A stretch of 48,996 nt of DNA from an uncultured archaeon (GTDB lineage Archaea > Halobacteriota > Methanosarcinia > Methanosarcinales > Methanoperedenaceae). The stretch spans positions 1 through 48,996 of the forward strand of contig CABMIH010000020.1 in the NCBI GenBank assembly GCA_902386205.1, written 5' to 3'. A program made the position numbers and the translations under genes. Positions 33,832-42,183 of the stretch are shown in pieces. Positions within the stretch are counted from its first letter, which is position 1; each line of letters starts with the position of its first letter. The notes below the pieces were generated by a model that was given only the letters and a program-made list of their open reading frames with translations, searched no databases and was not told the origin of the DNA.

Positions 33832-35749
33832 AGGTACAATAAAAGAAACCTTTGGCGACAAAACCTTTTACAAAGGACTTGATTACTATGACGGTAAACG
33901 TGTTCTTGATACGGTCAGGATAGGCAGCGCTCTTTACGCCCAGGTGCTGGGAAGTTCTGCAAAACCATACGAGGTCACAGCATCTATCAACGAGATGCAC
34001 ACAGAATGCTCCTGTCCTGTAGGATCGATGTGCAAGCACGGCGTTGCTCTCCTCCTGAAATGGATACATGAGCCTTCATCTTTTATTGATGCCGATAAAT
34101 TCCTGCTGTCGCTTGAAAAAATGAGCAAAAGTGAAATAATCGGCATTATAGAAAAAATAATAAAGCAGAATCCTTCCCTGATCAATGAATTCTACATAGA
34201 GAAGGAGGAAAAGCCTGAGATAAACATAGATGCAATCTCGGAAAAGATAGGGTGGATAGTGCATGGGGAACTAGACTATTACAGCATCGATGATGCTATC
34301 GGGAGCCTTGAAGAAATAAAAAGCATAGCAGACAGGCTCAAAGAAAAGGGTTCGTGTAAGAATGCAGCTGATATATATTTAGCACTGGTGAAAGGAGGAA
34401 TGACAGCATATGAAGAGGGAGCGGACGATTCTGATGGCGGTCTTGGGGATCTTGTGATCCAGTGCGTGACCGACTTCAATGAGTGCATGGAAAAAATAGA
34501 CGACGTCTCATATAAGAACAGGCTCTTGGAAAGGATACTGGGTATAGTCGAGGAGGAAGATTACGGTCTTGAGACAGAGGAAATGCTTTACGGTATCGTA
34601 ACTGATGAGAATATCCGGCGGATAGAAGAATATCTGCTGGAAAAATTGAAGGAAAAAAGAAAATCCGCTTCTGATTTCAGTTATACATATAAAAAAGAAG
34701 ACACTTTAGAACTGCTGATCGGGTTGTACGGAAAACTGGGAAAGCCTGGAGAGAAGCTGCGCCTTGCCAGATATGAGCTTACGGAAAAAGAGGACTACGC
34801 AAGACTTGCAAATGTGCTGCTTGAGGAAAATAAAATTGAGGAGGCCTTCGATACGGTCAAAAAAGGATTAATGCTTTCAGGAGAAACGTTATCTGAATTA
34901 AATGAGCTGTACTTTACACTTGCAGAGAGATTGATACAGAAGAAACCCGATCTTGTAGATTTTAAGACCTCACTTAGTGTGGCCCTTGAAATGTTCTCAA
35001 GGGAGTTCGATAAAGAGGAATATGAAATAGTAAAAAAGGTCTTTTCAGGCATTGGCGGACTGGAAGAGTACAAATCGGCCATGCGAAAGGACCTGAAGAA
35101 CAGGGATAGCGCCATGCGCGCGCTCCTGCACGACGGAGAGTTGAAGTCTGCGATAGATATGGTACGCACTGAGCCGGGGATTTCTTCACGGCTTATAATC
35201 GATGTCGCCAGGGCTGCCATGGAAAAGAACATGATAGGGGAATCCGCCCTTCTTACAAGGATGGTTCTTGAGCGCGGATGGGCCGACGACAGGCCACCTG
35301 TGAAAGAGCTTCTCAATTCGATGGTAAAGGCTTCGGACACCGGCACTCTTGAGGAATTGTGCAAGCATATTTCGAAAAAAGGAAGCTCTGGAACCGCAAT
35401 CCTGCTTATTCCTCGCTTTATGAAGAAAGCACCCGAACTTTCTGGCATGCTTGCAAGGAACTTCATAAACGCAATGCCAGTGGAGCTTGTTATTAAGGTG
35501 GCGGGTGAGGTAGCCCGGAAAGCCCCTGAAGAAGGTGTTTCCCTGTGCAGACTCAGAATAAACAAGGATATTCTCCGTTCACATGTCCATTACGACAAAG
35601 CGGTCTTGCTGCTTGGAGTGATCAGGGACATATATGAAGCAAAGGGAAATAAGGCAAAATGGACTGAGTTCATAAGGAGGTTTGCTGCTGAAAACAGGGG
35701 AAAAAAGAGGCTGATCGAGATGGTAAGGAAGGAGTTCGGAGTGGTTTGA
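33815..35749 (+). CDS. SWIM zinc-finger protein
   Basis: A 644-residue protein with an N-terminal SWIM finger (CSCPVGSMCKHGVALLLKW, about residues 68-86), which binds zinc and usually DNA or protein. The long remaining part is helical and looks TPR/HEAT-like, with repeated pairs such as GDLVIQCVTDFNECM, YARLANVLLEENKIEEAFDTVKKGL and LIEMVRKEFG. No enzyme motif is seen. The stop overlaps the TTG at which the next frame opens, so the SWIM gene and the nuclease gene downstream are coupled. A DNA-repair scaffold is a reasonable but unproven idea. Confidence 0.8.
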   Translation: MTELTEGTIKETFGDKTFYKGLDYYDGKRVLDTVRIGSALYAQVLGSSAKPYEVTASINEMHTECSCPVGSMCKHGVALLLKWIHEPSSFIDADKFLLSLEKMSKSEIIGIIEKIIKQNPSLINEFYIEKEEKPEINIDAISEKIGWIVHGELDYYSIDDAIGSLEEIKSIADRLKEKGSCKNAADIYLALVKGGMTAYEEGADDSDGGLGDLVIQCVTDFNECMEKIDDVSYKNRLLERILGIVEEEDYGLETEEMLYGIVTDENIRRIEEYLLEKLKEKRKSASDFSYTYKKEDTLELLIGLYGKLGKPGEKLRLARYELTEKEDYARLANVLLEENKIEEAFDTVKKGLMLSGETLSELNELYFTLAERLIQKKPDLVDFKTSLSVALEMFSREFDKEEYEIVKKVFSGIGGLEEYKSAMRKDLKNRDSAMRALLHDGELKSAIDMVRTEPGISSRLIIDVARAAMEKNMIGESALLTRMVLERGWADDRPPVKELLNSMVKASDTGTLEELCKHISKKGSSGTAILLIPRFMKKAPELSGMLARNFINAMPVELVIKVAGEVARKAPEEGVSLCRLRINKDILRSHVHYDKAVLLLGVIRDIYEAKGNKAKWTEFIRRFAAENRGKKRLIEMVRKEFGVV

Positions 35750-35775
35750 ATGCCCTGTCATTTGAGGTACGGGGA

Positions 35776-36420
35776 ATGAGAATAGTCATTGACCGCAGGG
35801 AAATGCGCTCCAGAGTGGCAGAGGCGCTTCGTAAGCTCGGTGCAGATATTGAAATCACCACTCTTGCGGTCGGCGATTATGTTGTAAGCAATCGAGTGGC
35901 ATTCGAAAGAAAGACCGTGAATGATCTCTTTGCAACCATGATCGAGCGCAGGGAATTGTTCTCACAGCTTATGGACCTGGGGAGGTCGTACAAACGGCCC
36001 ATCCTGATAATCGAGGGCGAAGATCCATTCTTCTTTTCAGGCCGCAGGGTGCATCCGGCGGCGGTGCAGGGCTTCCTCAATACGATCGCCCTCATGCACA
36101 TCCCCACACTCTACACGCTCAACGAGGCTGAGACTGCGCAGGTCATCGGCATGATAGCCGAAAAAGAGCAGGATGGAAGGAACGCATTCAATCCGCACGG
36201 GAAGCGAAGCCGCCTCTCACAGGACGGGGCGAAAGAGTACCTTGTGTCATCAATTCCAGGTATCGGGCATGTGGCGGCAAGGAATCTGCTGCAGCACTTT
36301 GGCAGCGTGGAGAAGGTCATGACTGCGCCGCTGGAGGAACTCATGGAAGTGGAGCGCGTCGGGGCGAAGATCGCGGGCAGGATAAGGGAGCTTGCGGGAG
36401 GGCGGTATGGACCAAAATGA
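35776..36420 (+). CDS. XPF/ERCC4-type nuclease with HhH
   Basis: A 214-residue protein. It has an ERCC4 nuclease domain (residues 1-135) with the catalytic GDYVVSNRVAFERKTVNDLF, containing the ERKxxxD motif. A helix-hairpin-helix region follows (SSIPGIGHVAARNLLQHFGSVEKVMTAPLEELMEVERVG). It equals the nuclease half of Hef/XPF without the helicase, like crenarchaeal XPF. It should cut branched or flap DNA, probably as a dimer. I choose the ATG at 35776 (after GAGGTACGGGGA), where the conserved MRIVIDRRE begins; the frame is open back to a TTG at 35746. It lacks an obvious C-terminal PIP motif. Confidence 0.88.
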   Translation: MRIVIDRREMRSRVAEALRKLGADIEITTLAVGDYVVSNRVAFERKTVNDLFATMIERRELFSQLMDLGRSYKRPILIIEGEDPFFFSGRRVHPAAVQGFLNTIALMHIPTLYTLNEAETAQVIGMIAEKEQDGRNAFNPHGKRSRLSQDGAKEYLVSSIPGIGHVAARNLLQHFGSVEKVMTAPLEELMEVERVGAKIAGRIRELAGGRYGPK

Positions 36421-36507
36421 ACGCCATATTATTGCTAAATACGGAACTGCTTGAAGTTCACAAGGAAATGTTAAATTATAAATACACGTATGAATACACT
36501 TAAGTAT

Positions 36508-36729
36508 ATGGCACACAAAACACTCACAATATCGGAAGAAGCATATGAAGCACTTGCCGGGCTTAAAAAAGAAGGGGAAAGTTTCACTGAACTCATAAAT
36601 CGCATCACTGCACCTTTGCGGAAGAAAAAACTCAGCGAGTTTGCGGGGATGATAAAAGATGAAAAATTTGCAAAAGCAGCATTGGAAGTAAGACACCATT
36701 CAAGCAGATTGAAGAGGTCGAAACTGTGA
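36508..36729 (+). CDS. DUF217/VapB-type antitoxin
   Basis: A 73-residue antitoxin of the archaeal DUF217 (VapB) family. It has KTLTISEEAYEALAGLKKEGESFTELINRI, an RHH-like DNA-binding start, then a basic C-terminal arm (RHHSSRLKRSKL). The frame opens six codons earlier at 36490; I take the ATG at 36508 because it begins the conserved part. Its stop overlaps the GTG of the PIN toxin (4 bp). Confidence 0.85.
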   Translation: MAHKTLTISEEAYEALAGLKKEGESFTELINRITAPLRKKKLSEFAGMIKDEKFAKAALEVRHHSSRLKRSKL

Positions 36730-37130
36730 CAGTGTTTGATACGAATTTCTTGGTGGATCTTCTTAATGATGAACCGGGAATATCGCATATAGCTGATTCT
36801 TTTGAACATCCCAAAACAACTGCCATAAATGCCTTTGAACTATATTACGGAGCCTGGAATTCATCAAAACCAAAAGAAAATATTATAGAAATCAACTCCC
36901 TATTGAAGTCATTAGGCATACTTGAGGTTGACGCAGTTACTGCACAGAAAGCTGCTGAGATTCATACGAGACTGAAAAACTCGGGATCCACTTTGGAGCT
37001 CGAAGATGTTCTAATAGCGGGGATTTGCATAGTAAATAACGAAGAGCTTGTGACCAGGAATCTTGATCATTTTAAACGCATACCAGGTCTTAAGTGCAGG
37101 TCTTGGCAGGGAGACTATGGAATGACCTGA
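36726..37130 (+). CDS. PIN-domain toxin, VapC family
   Basis: A 134-residue PIN ribonuclease, the partner of the DUF217 antitoxin just upstream. The four acid positions are FDTNFLVDLL (Asp5), INAFELYYG, LELEDVLIAG and TRNLDHFKRI. It starts with GTG, overlapping the antitoxin stop. It seems intact. It marks the left edge of the AT-rich accessory patch. Confidence 0.88.
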   Translation: MTVFDTNFLVDLLNDEPGISHIADSFEHPKTTAINAFELYYGAWNSSKPKENIIEINSLLKSLGILEVDAVTAQKAAEIHTRLKNSGSTLELEDVLIAGICIVNNEELVTRNLDHFKRIPGLKCRSWQGDYGMT

Positions 37131-37146
37131 GAAAACTCACTAATTC

Positions 37147-37182
37147 CCGTTACGCAATTTTTTCTAATATTTACCGTTACGG
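37147..37182. repeat. Left iteron pair, CCGTTACGS
   Basis: CCGTTACGC at 37147 and CCGTTACGG at 37174, 27 bp apart. They are the reverse complement of the CCGTAACGG motifs found to the right of the recombinase gene. The pair lies in the 298-bp gap between vapC and the HNH gene. Confidence 0.75.
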
Positions 37183-37318
37183 ATATTACTGTATTATTTT
37201 TATTCGAACCTTTTATTTTAATTTATAGCGATACTTCTATGATTGCCTTGATTTAACTATAGGATAGCTTATGAATGAGATTATACGTGGGCGTAACATA
37301 AGAGTATCAAAAGATTGT

Positions 37319-37360
37319 AGGAAAAACTGTATATAACAAATATTATATACAGTTTTTCCT
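37319..37360. repeat. 18-bp perfect inverted repeat
   Basis: AGGAAAAACTGTATATAA and its exact complement TTATATACAGTTTTTCCT surround a 6-nt loop (CAAATA). It is the strongest hairpin I see in the window. It stands about 70 bp before the HNH gene. It may be an operator, a terminator-like RNA stem or a recombination site; no second copy was noticed elsewhere. Confidence 0.75.
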
Positions 37361-37428
37361 TTGGTTTATTTGAATCCGATTGATAAATCGCAATCTCTAT
37401 GTGATGTTAGCGATATTTAAAATAAGAC

Positions 37429-37782
37429 ATGAATAACAAAAAGTACATAAGAAAAAACTATATAATCTGTAGCAGGTGTGGAAGAAAAAGACTCCATCAT
37501 GCACACGGTTTATGCAGTGGATGTTATATGTCGGTAAACCGAATAAATCAAATTAAAAAACATAATGCTGAAACATACCATAATATTTCTTATGATTTAT
37601 ACCAGAAATTAACTGAAAAATGCTGTATATGTGGTTTTGATTCAATAGTTGAACTTCATCATATTGATGAAAAACATGAAAATAACTCTACGAATAACTT
37701 AGTTGGCTTGTGTCCGAACCACCATGCTATGATTCATCATAGAGATTTTAGTGAAGAAATAAAAAAATTGATTCTAAAATAA
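37429..37782 (+). CDS. HNH endonuclease-like protein
   Basis: A 117-residue protein with an N-terminal zinc ribbon (CSRCGRKRLHHAHGLCSGCY, residues 14-33) and a C-terminal HNH domain: CCICGF (about 66-71), VELHHIDEKHENNSTNNLV and LCPNHHAMIHH. The His-Asn-His residues and the structural CxxC pairs are present, so it may cut DNA. Such small HNH proteins travel in mobile elements and homing units. It is AT-rich, Lys-rich, and lies directly before xerA in the same orientation. Confidence 0.75.
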   Translation: MNNKKYIRKNYIICSRCGRKRLHHAHGLCSGCYMSVNRINQIKKHNAETYHNISYDLYQKLTEKCCICGFDSIVELHHIDEKHENNSTNNLVGLCPNHHAMIHHRDFSEEIKKLILK

Positions 37783-37858
37783 TGCAAATGTCATAAATTA
37801 ATCATTTCTTTAAAAGAGATTTTATATACTTTGAACAAAAATAATAGAAAAGTTGTTT

Positions 37859-38689
37859 ATGATATTTGATGAACGTCTTAGGAAGCTTACAATTGAGATG
37901 AAGTTGAGGGGTTTCTCACCACAGACGGCAAAAATGTATTTGTTTTATAACCAGAAGTTACTTGATCATATAAAAAAAGAACCAATAGACATCACAGAAG
38001 ATGACATAAAGGATTTTCTTGCATACAAACTGTCAGACGATTCGCTTTCGACTAGCACGATTGCGCTTATAAAAGCAGCTTTAAAATTTTTTTATACTGA
38101 CATTCTTGGAAAAAATATCTCTCAGATAAAAACTCCAAAAATGTCAAAAAAACTTCCAATAGTCCTCAGCCGGACTGAAATAAAAAACTTGATCGAAAAA
38201 ACAGAAAACATCAAACATAAGCTCATAATTGAACTACTCTACTCTACAGGTTTGCGACTTTCAGAATGTATCAATCTGAAATACTCTGACCTTGATTTAA
38301 ATGATGGTGTAGGCTGGGTTCGAATGGGAAAAGGTTCTAAGGACAGGATTTTTATTATTTCTGATACATTCAAGAAAGATCTTCTCGATTACCATGAAAA
38401 GAATGAATCTGACGGGAAAGGGTACATATTTTTGGTGAATGGTAAAAAAATGACATACCGTGGCATACAGCATGCAATAAAAGTTTCAGCAAAGCGCTCA
38501 GGTATTGAAAAACCCGTCCATGTCCACACTCTCAGGCATTCGTTCGCCACACATCTGCTTGAGAACGGCGTAGACATAAGGAAGATACAGAAACTCCTGG
38601 GACATTCGAATTTACAGACCACGCAGATATACACGCAGGTGTCTAGCGAAGAGATCAAGAAGATAAAGAGCCCGCTGGATATGCTCTGA
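37859..38689 (+). CDS. Tyrosine recombinase, XerA-type
   Basis: A 276-residue integrase-family recombinase with an N-terminal SAM-like core-binding domain (GFSPQTAKMYLFYNQKLLDHI, LSTSTIALIKAALKFFYTDI) and a catalytic domain. The expected residues are Arg in YSTGLRLSEC, Lys in GKGSKDR, His-x-x-Arg in VHTLRHSFATHLLENG, His in LGHSNLQTTQIY, and the nucleophile Tyr in that last motif. Archaeal XerA acts on dif sites to resolve chromosome dimers, while close relatives mobilise elements. Flanking iterons and palindromes may be its targets. I take the ATG at 37859 over the TTG at 37853. Confidence 0.92.
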   Translation: MIFDERLRKLTIEMKLRGFSPQTAKMYLFYNQKLLDHIKKEPIDITEDDIKDFLAYKLSDDSLSTSTIALIKAALKFFYTDILGKNISQIKTPKMSKKLPIVLSRTEIKNLIEKTENIKHKLIIELLYSTGLRLSECINLKYSDLDLNDGVGWVRMGKGSKDRIFIISDTFKKDLLDYHEKNESDGKGYIFLVNGKKMTYRGIQHAIKVSAKRSGIEKPVHVHTLRHSFATHLLENGVDIRKIQKLLGHSNLQTTQIYTQVSSEEIKKIKSPLDML

Positions 38690-38718
38690 AGTAATTTGCG
38701 TATTTTTATAAACAAAAT

Positions 38719-38781
38719 CCGTAACGCAATATTTCTGCATATTTCCCGTAACGGTATTTTCTCAAATAAATGCCGTAACGG
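38719..38781. repeat. Right iterons, first group
   Basis: CCGTAACGC at 38719, CCGTAACGG at 38746 and CCGTAACGG at 38773, spaced exactly 27 bp apart, starting 30 bp after the xerA stop. The orientation is inverted relative to the pair before the HNH gene. The rest of 38690-39146 has an imperfect inverted repeat (39009-39020 with 39049-39060, GATTGATAGGAT / ATCCTATCGAATC) and no gene. Confidence 0.8.
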
Positions 38782-39146
38782 TGTTGAAACAATATGAGCC
38801 TGAAGCAAACTCATTATAATACATTAAAAATCAACAACGAACGATACTAACTCAGATCGGTGTGAGTTCGTATCGAGTTCGCTGTAAGTTTGTTGTCAAA
38901 TCTCATCATATTGCTGGCACACAAAAGTAATACAGCGACGCATTAGGTTTTGCAGCGGCGCCACAAATTAATATGATACGATTTATGATTTTCAAACAGG
39001 ATTTACGAGATTGATAGGATGAGATCAATTATCCCATATATCCTGTTATCCTATCGAATCGGCACCTCAGCCTATAATTTCCATTGAAAATACGTGTTTT
39101 TTTGCTTAAAATTAGAAAAATAAGAATTGGATTTGAATAAGAGTCA

Positions 39147-39336
39147 AGTGGGCAGAGGGGATTATGGTGGTGGTATGAAAAAAGAGGAGTTTTTTCTGCC
39201 CACTATGATTCGTATATATACGAACTATGGTATTTATAGTTTACGTTTCTTGTAAAATTAAATTATTCAGACGATTCAATACTTGAGGACATATCGTAAT
39301 TCCGTAACGGTATTTTCGACCTATAACCCGTAACGG
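39147..39336. repeat. Composite repeat unit 1
   Basis: In order: a 10-bp stem AGTGGGCAGA / TCTGCCCACT (39147-39156 with 39195-39204) whose loop contains GGGGATTATGGTGGT; a perfect 16-bp palindrome TTCGTATATATACGAA (39209-39224); TTTAC-N7-GTAAA about 15 bp later; then two iterons CCGTAACGG at 39302 and 39328, 26 bp apart. The same order is repeated in unit 2. Confidence 0.75.
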
Positions 39337-39357
39337 ATATTCATGGCATAGGAGGGT

Positions 39358-39530
39358 AGTGGGCAGAGGGGATTATGGTGGTATCAAAAAAAGTTTTGTT
39401 CTGCCCACTATAGTTCGTATATAGACGAATGAACATATATAGTTTACGCTTCATGTAAAGTCGAAGAAATTGCGTAACGGGTTTATTACTACATTTTCCG
39501 TAACGGTAATTTATTTATTAACCGTTACGG
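39358..39530. repeat. Composite repeat unit 2
   Basis: A direct repeat of unit 1, 211 bp downstream: stem AGTGGGCAGA / TCTGCCCACT (39358-39367 with 39400-39409), near-palindrome TTCGTATATAGACGAA (39414-39429, one base off), TTTAC-N7-GTAAA near 39443, then iterons at 39472 (GCGTAACGG), 39498 (CCGTAACGG) and 39522 (CCGTTACGG, reversed). The hairpin arms are identical in the two units while the loop sequences differ in length, which suggests selection on the stem. Confidence 0.75.
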
Positions 39531-39648
39531 AATTATGCAGCTATGCTTGAATCATATCGAGCCTTCCGGTTAATCTTAAATATAAAAACGTAACTAATGA
39601 AAGGCCTTGTTGTTCCTCAGAAAAAAAAATTAAAAACTGGTGGTGAAT

Positions 39649-41673
39649 ATGACTTATGCATATTTGTTTTTTGGACTGGTCATCATTTATCTGGCCGGGG
39701 CGGTCACATCGATCATATTAAATAAAAAAGACCGTCCCAGTACCTATGCATCTTTCATCAGCTCGTCCATCGCATCCATTTCAGGGATTATTTTCTCATT
39801 GTCCGTGCTCATGGGTGAAAATTTCACATTTGTCATGCCAGGCTCGTCGATCCTTGCATTTGATATTTTTGTGGACAAATTGTCTGCATTTTTCATTCTC
39901 GTGATATCCATAGCTGCTTTTGCGGTTTCAATCTATTCGATCGGGTACGCGAAAGAATATTTCGGGAAGAAGAATATCGGGTATCTTGGTTTCCTCTACA
40001 ACATTTTTATTCTTTCAATGGTCCTTGTCGTATCTTCAAATAACGTCGTCATGTTCCTGATAGTATGGGAATTGATGTCAATAGCGTCTTATTTCCTTGT
40101 GATATTCGAGCATGAAAAAGCGGAAATCAGGAAAGCAGGCTTCATTTACATTGTGATGACACACATGGGGACTGGTTTCATCATCCTGTCGCTGCTGATC
40201 CTTGCAAGTTCAAGCGGAAGTTTCAGTTTCGCCGCCTTCCACTCGTCAGGTTCCGCAATGCCGCCTCACTTAAAAGACCTGGCATTCCTGTTCGCACTTA
40301 TCGGTTTCGGGGCAAAAGCAGGTATAGTTCCCCTTCATATCTGGCTTCCATACGCTCATCCCGCGGCTCCAAGCAATGTATCGGCCCTCATGTCGGGTGT
40401 TATGATAAAAACAGCAATATATATGCTGATCCGCATATCCTTTGATTTCCTTGGGGCTGATGTCCTGTGGTGGGGGATACTGCTGCTGATAGTAGCGTCC
40501 GCTTCCGCGCTTCTTGGCGTAATGTATGCGTTGATGGAGCACGACATGAAGCGGCTTCTGGCTTATCACAGCGTTGAGAACATAGGTATCATCCTTATAG
40601 GTGTGGGTGTATCCATGATATTCGTTGCTTCCGGGCATCCGGAACTTGCAATATTCGGATTGATTGCCGGGCTCTATCATACGATAAACCACGCAGTATT
40701 CAAATCCCTGCTTTTCATGGGAGCGGGTTCGCTGATATATTCAACGCATACCAGGAACATCGAGGAGATGGGCGGACTTTTAAAAAGGATGCCCTGGACA
40801 GGCCTTTTTTTCCTCATCGGCTCGATATCGATCTCCGCCCTTCCGCCGTTTAACGGTTTTGTAAGCGAATGGCTGACCTTCCAGGCCCAGCTCCTGGGCA
40901 TCAACCTGACGGACAATATCCTTAAGATCGCTGTGCTTTCAAGCAGCGCTGCGCTTGCACTGACAAGCGCCCTTGCAGCGGCATGCTTTGTAAAGGCTTT
41001 CGGGATAAGCTTCCTTGCCATCCCGCGAAGCCCACATGCAGAACATGCCAGGGAAGTACCGGGAACTATGCTCTTCGGGATGGGGATCCTTTCGCTCCTG
41101 TGCATAATCCTCGGGATATTTGCGTTATATTTCATACCTGTTCTTGATACGATCGCAGCCCCGCTTGTCGGGGCAGTCGCCATTAAGCCTATATATAATA
41201 TATCGCCTGCGACAATGTTCCCGCTGGCAGGAAACATTTCAACTATGTGGCTGTTCCTGCTTTTATTCATTATTCTTCCCTTTCCTTTCCTCCTGGCGCT
41301 TGTGATAGGTGGAAGGACATCGGCACGAAAGTATGAGACATGGGGATGCGGACAGCCCTCTGTGACAGGAAGGAATGAGTACACTGCCACAGCATTCTCA
41401 AAACCGATACGTATGTGGTTTGGCAATATCTACAGGTCGCACAGGGAAATACAAACAACTTACGGAGGCTCGCCCTTTTTCAAGGATAGATTTATTTTCG
41501 ACACTCAGATAGAACCCATATTCGAGAAATATCTCTACAGCCCCGTCACATGGCTTGCGCTTACTATCTCAAGATTAATGAGAATCATACAGACAGGAAG
41601 CATACACTTATACCTGCTCTATATACTCGTCACGCTTGTGATCGCATTGATATATGTGGGAAGCGGAGGCTAA
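39649..41673 (+). CDS. HyfB/NuoL-type proton- or ion-translocating subunit
   Basis: A 674-residue polytopic protein of the complex I antiporter family, closest in look to hydrogenase-4 subunit B. The core signature NNVVMFLIVWELMSIASYFLV contains the conserved helix-5 Glu. GFGAKAGIVPLHIWLPYAHPAAPSNVSALMSGVMIKTAIYML has the helix-7/8 Lys and His positions, and MEHDMKRLLAYHSVENIGI is the next conserved block. The C-terminal TWGCGQPSVTGRNEYTATAFSKPI is typical of HyfB/HycC. No other complex I or hydrogenase genes are next to it, so it is an orphan subunit here. The start is ATG at 39649 after GGTGGTG. Confidence 0.9.
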   Translation: MTYAYLFFGLVIIYLAGAVTSIILNKKDRPSTYASFISSSIASISGIIFSLSVLMGENFTFVMPGSSILAFDIFVDKLSAFFILVISIAAFAVSIYSIGYAKEYFGKKNIGYLGFLYNIFILSMVLVVSSNNVVMFLIVWELMSIASYFLVIFEHEKAEIRKAGFIYIVMTHMGTGFIILSLLILASSSGSFSFAAFHSSGSAMPPHLKDLAFLFALIGFGAKAGIVPLHIWLPYAHPAAPSNVSALMSGVMIKTAIYMLIRISFDFLGADVLWWGILLLIVASASALLGVMYALMEHDMKRLLAYHSVENIGIILIGVGVSMIFVASGHPELAIFGLIAGLYHTINHAVFKSLLFMGAGSLIYSTHTRNIEEMGGLLKRMPWTGLFFLIGSISISALPPFNGFVSEWLTFQAQLLGINLTDNILKIAVLSSSAALALTSALAAACFVKAFGISFLAIPRSPHAEHAREVPGTMLFGMGILSLLCIILGIFALYFIPVLDTIAAPLVGAVAIKPIYNISPATMFPLAGNISTMWLFLLLFIILPFPFLLALVIGGRTSARKYETWGCGQPSVTGRNEYTATAFSKPIRMWFGNIYRSHREIQTTYGGSPFFKDRFIFDTQIEPIFEKYLYSPVTWLALTISRLMRIIQTGSIHLYLLYILVTLVIALIYVGSGG

Positions 41674-41688
41674 TATATTATTTTTATT

Positions 41689-42183
41689 CTAAGATAATAC
41701 TTTCTTAATATAAATCTCATACGCTACGGGCTCGACAGATTTCCCTGCCCAGAATCTTATTACTTCTCCCCTGTGTATGATAGCCGTGAGAGGCAGTTTC
41801 TTTTCTTTTTCCTCTTCATGAAAGATTATGTTGTAAAGCGCTCCACCTTCAGGCTTATCTTCTGCTACTTCGATGACTTCGATCCTGTCCCAGTATTTTC
41901 TTGCGATCTCATCGACATTGTCCTGGTTTCCTTCGCAGAGCTTGCACTTATCGTCCCGTGTCCTGTCGCGCCTGATATTAAGAAGCACAGGGTGTTGGGC
42001 GGCATTTATCCTGTCGATAAGTTTTTCAACAGGTTCATATTTGTCAGCAATATATTGTTCGATAGAATCTTTATACTCTATCACGGCCTGCTCTATGGTT
42101 ATCTTATTCGCCTTTGCCAGCGCTGCTATGAACTTCTGCCTGAATTTCTCTTTATGGTTGGACCTGAGTTGGGTCAGTTTCAT
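41689..42183 (-). CDS. Thioredoxin-like protein, predicted
   Basis: A 164-residue protein with a helical N-terminal half (EKFRQKFIAALAKANKITIEQAVIEYKDSIEQYIA). The second half may be a thioredoxin fold: a strand LLNIRRD, a redox-type CKLCEGNQDNVDEIARKY (about 83-100), VIEVAED, then LPLTAIIHRGEVIRFWAGK with the cis-Pro position before the strand. The CxxC and Pro placement support a disulfide-exchange protein, but the match is by eye. A strong ribosome site GAGGAGG precedes the ATG at 42183. Confidence 0.6.
   Translation of the reverse strand: MKLTQLRSNHKEKFRQKFIAALAKANKITIEQAVIEYKDSIEQYIADKYEPVEKLIDRINAAQHPVLLNIRRDRTRDDKCKLCEGNQDNVDEIARKYWDRIEVIEVAEDKPEGGALYNIIFHEEEKEKKLPLTAIIHRGEVIRFWAGKSVEPVAYEIYIKKVLS

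Noticed and set aside
37140-39535. The regular motifs as a CRISPR array
   Set aside because: The repeated unit is only 9 bp, copies are inverted between groups, the spacers are similar AT-rich sequence, and no cas gene is near.
37140-39535. Conventional Orc1/Cdc6-type chromosomal origin
   Set aside because: No orc1/cdc6 gene is in the window and the motif does not resemble the origin recognition boxes I know. An origin of another type stays possible.
40677-41426. 249-codon frame antisense to the HyfB-type gene
   Set aside because: A shadow frame caused by codon bias; it has no domain or start signal.
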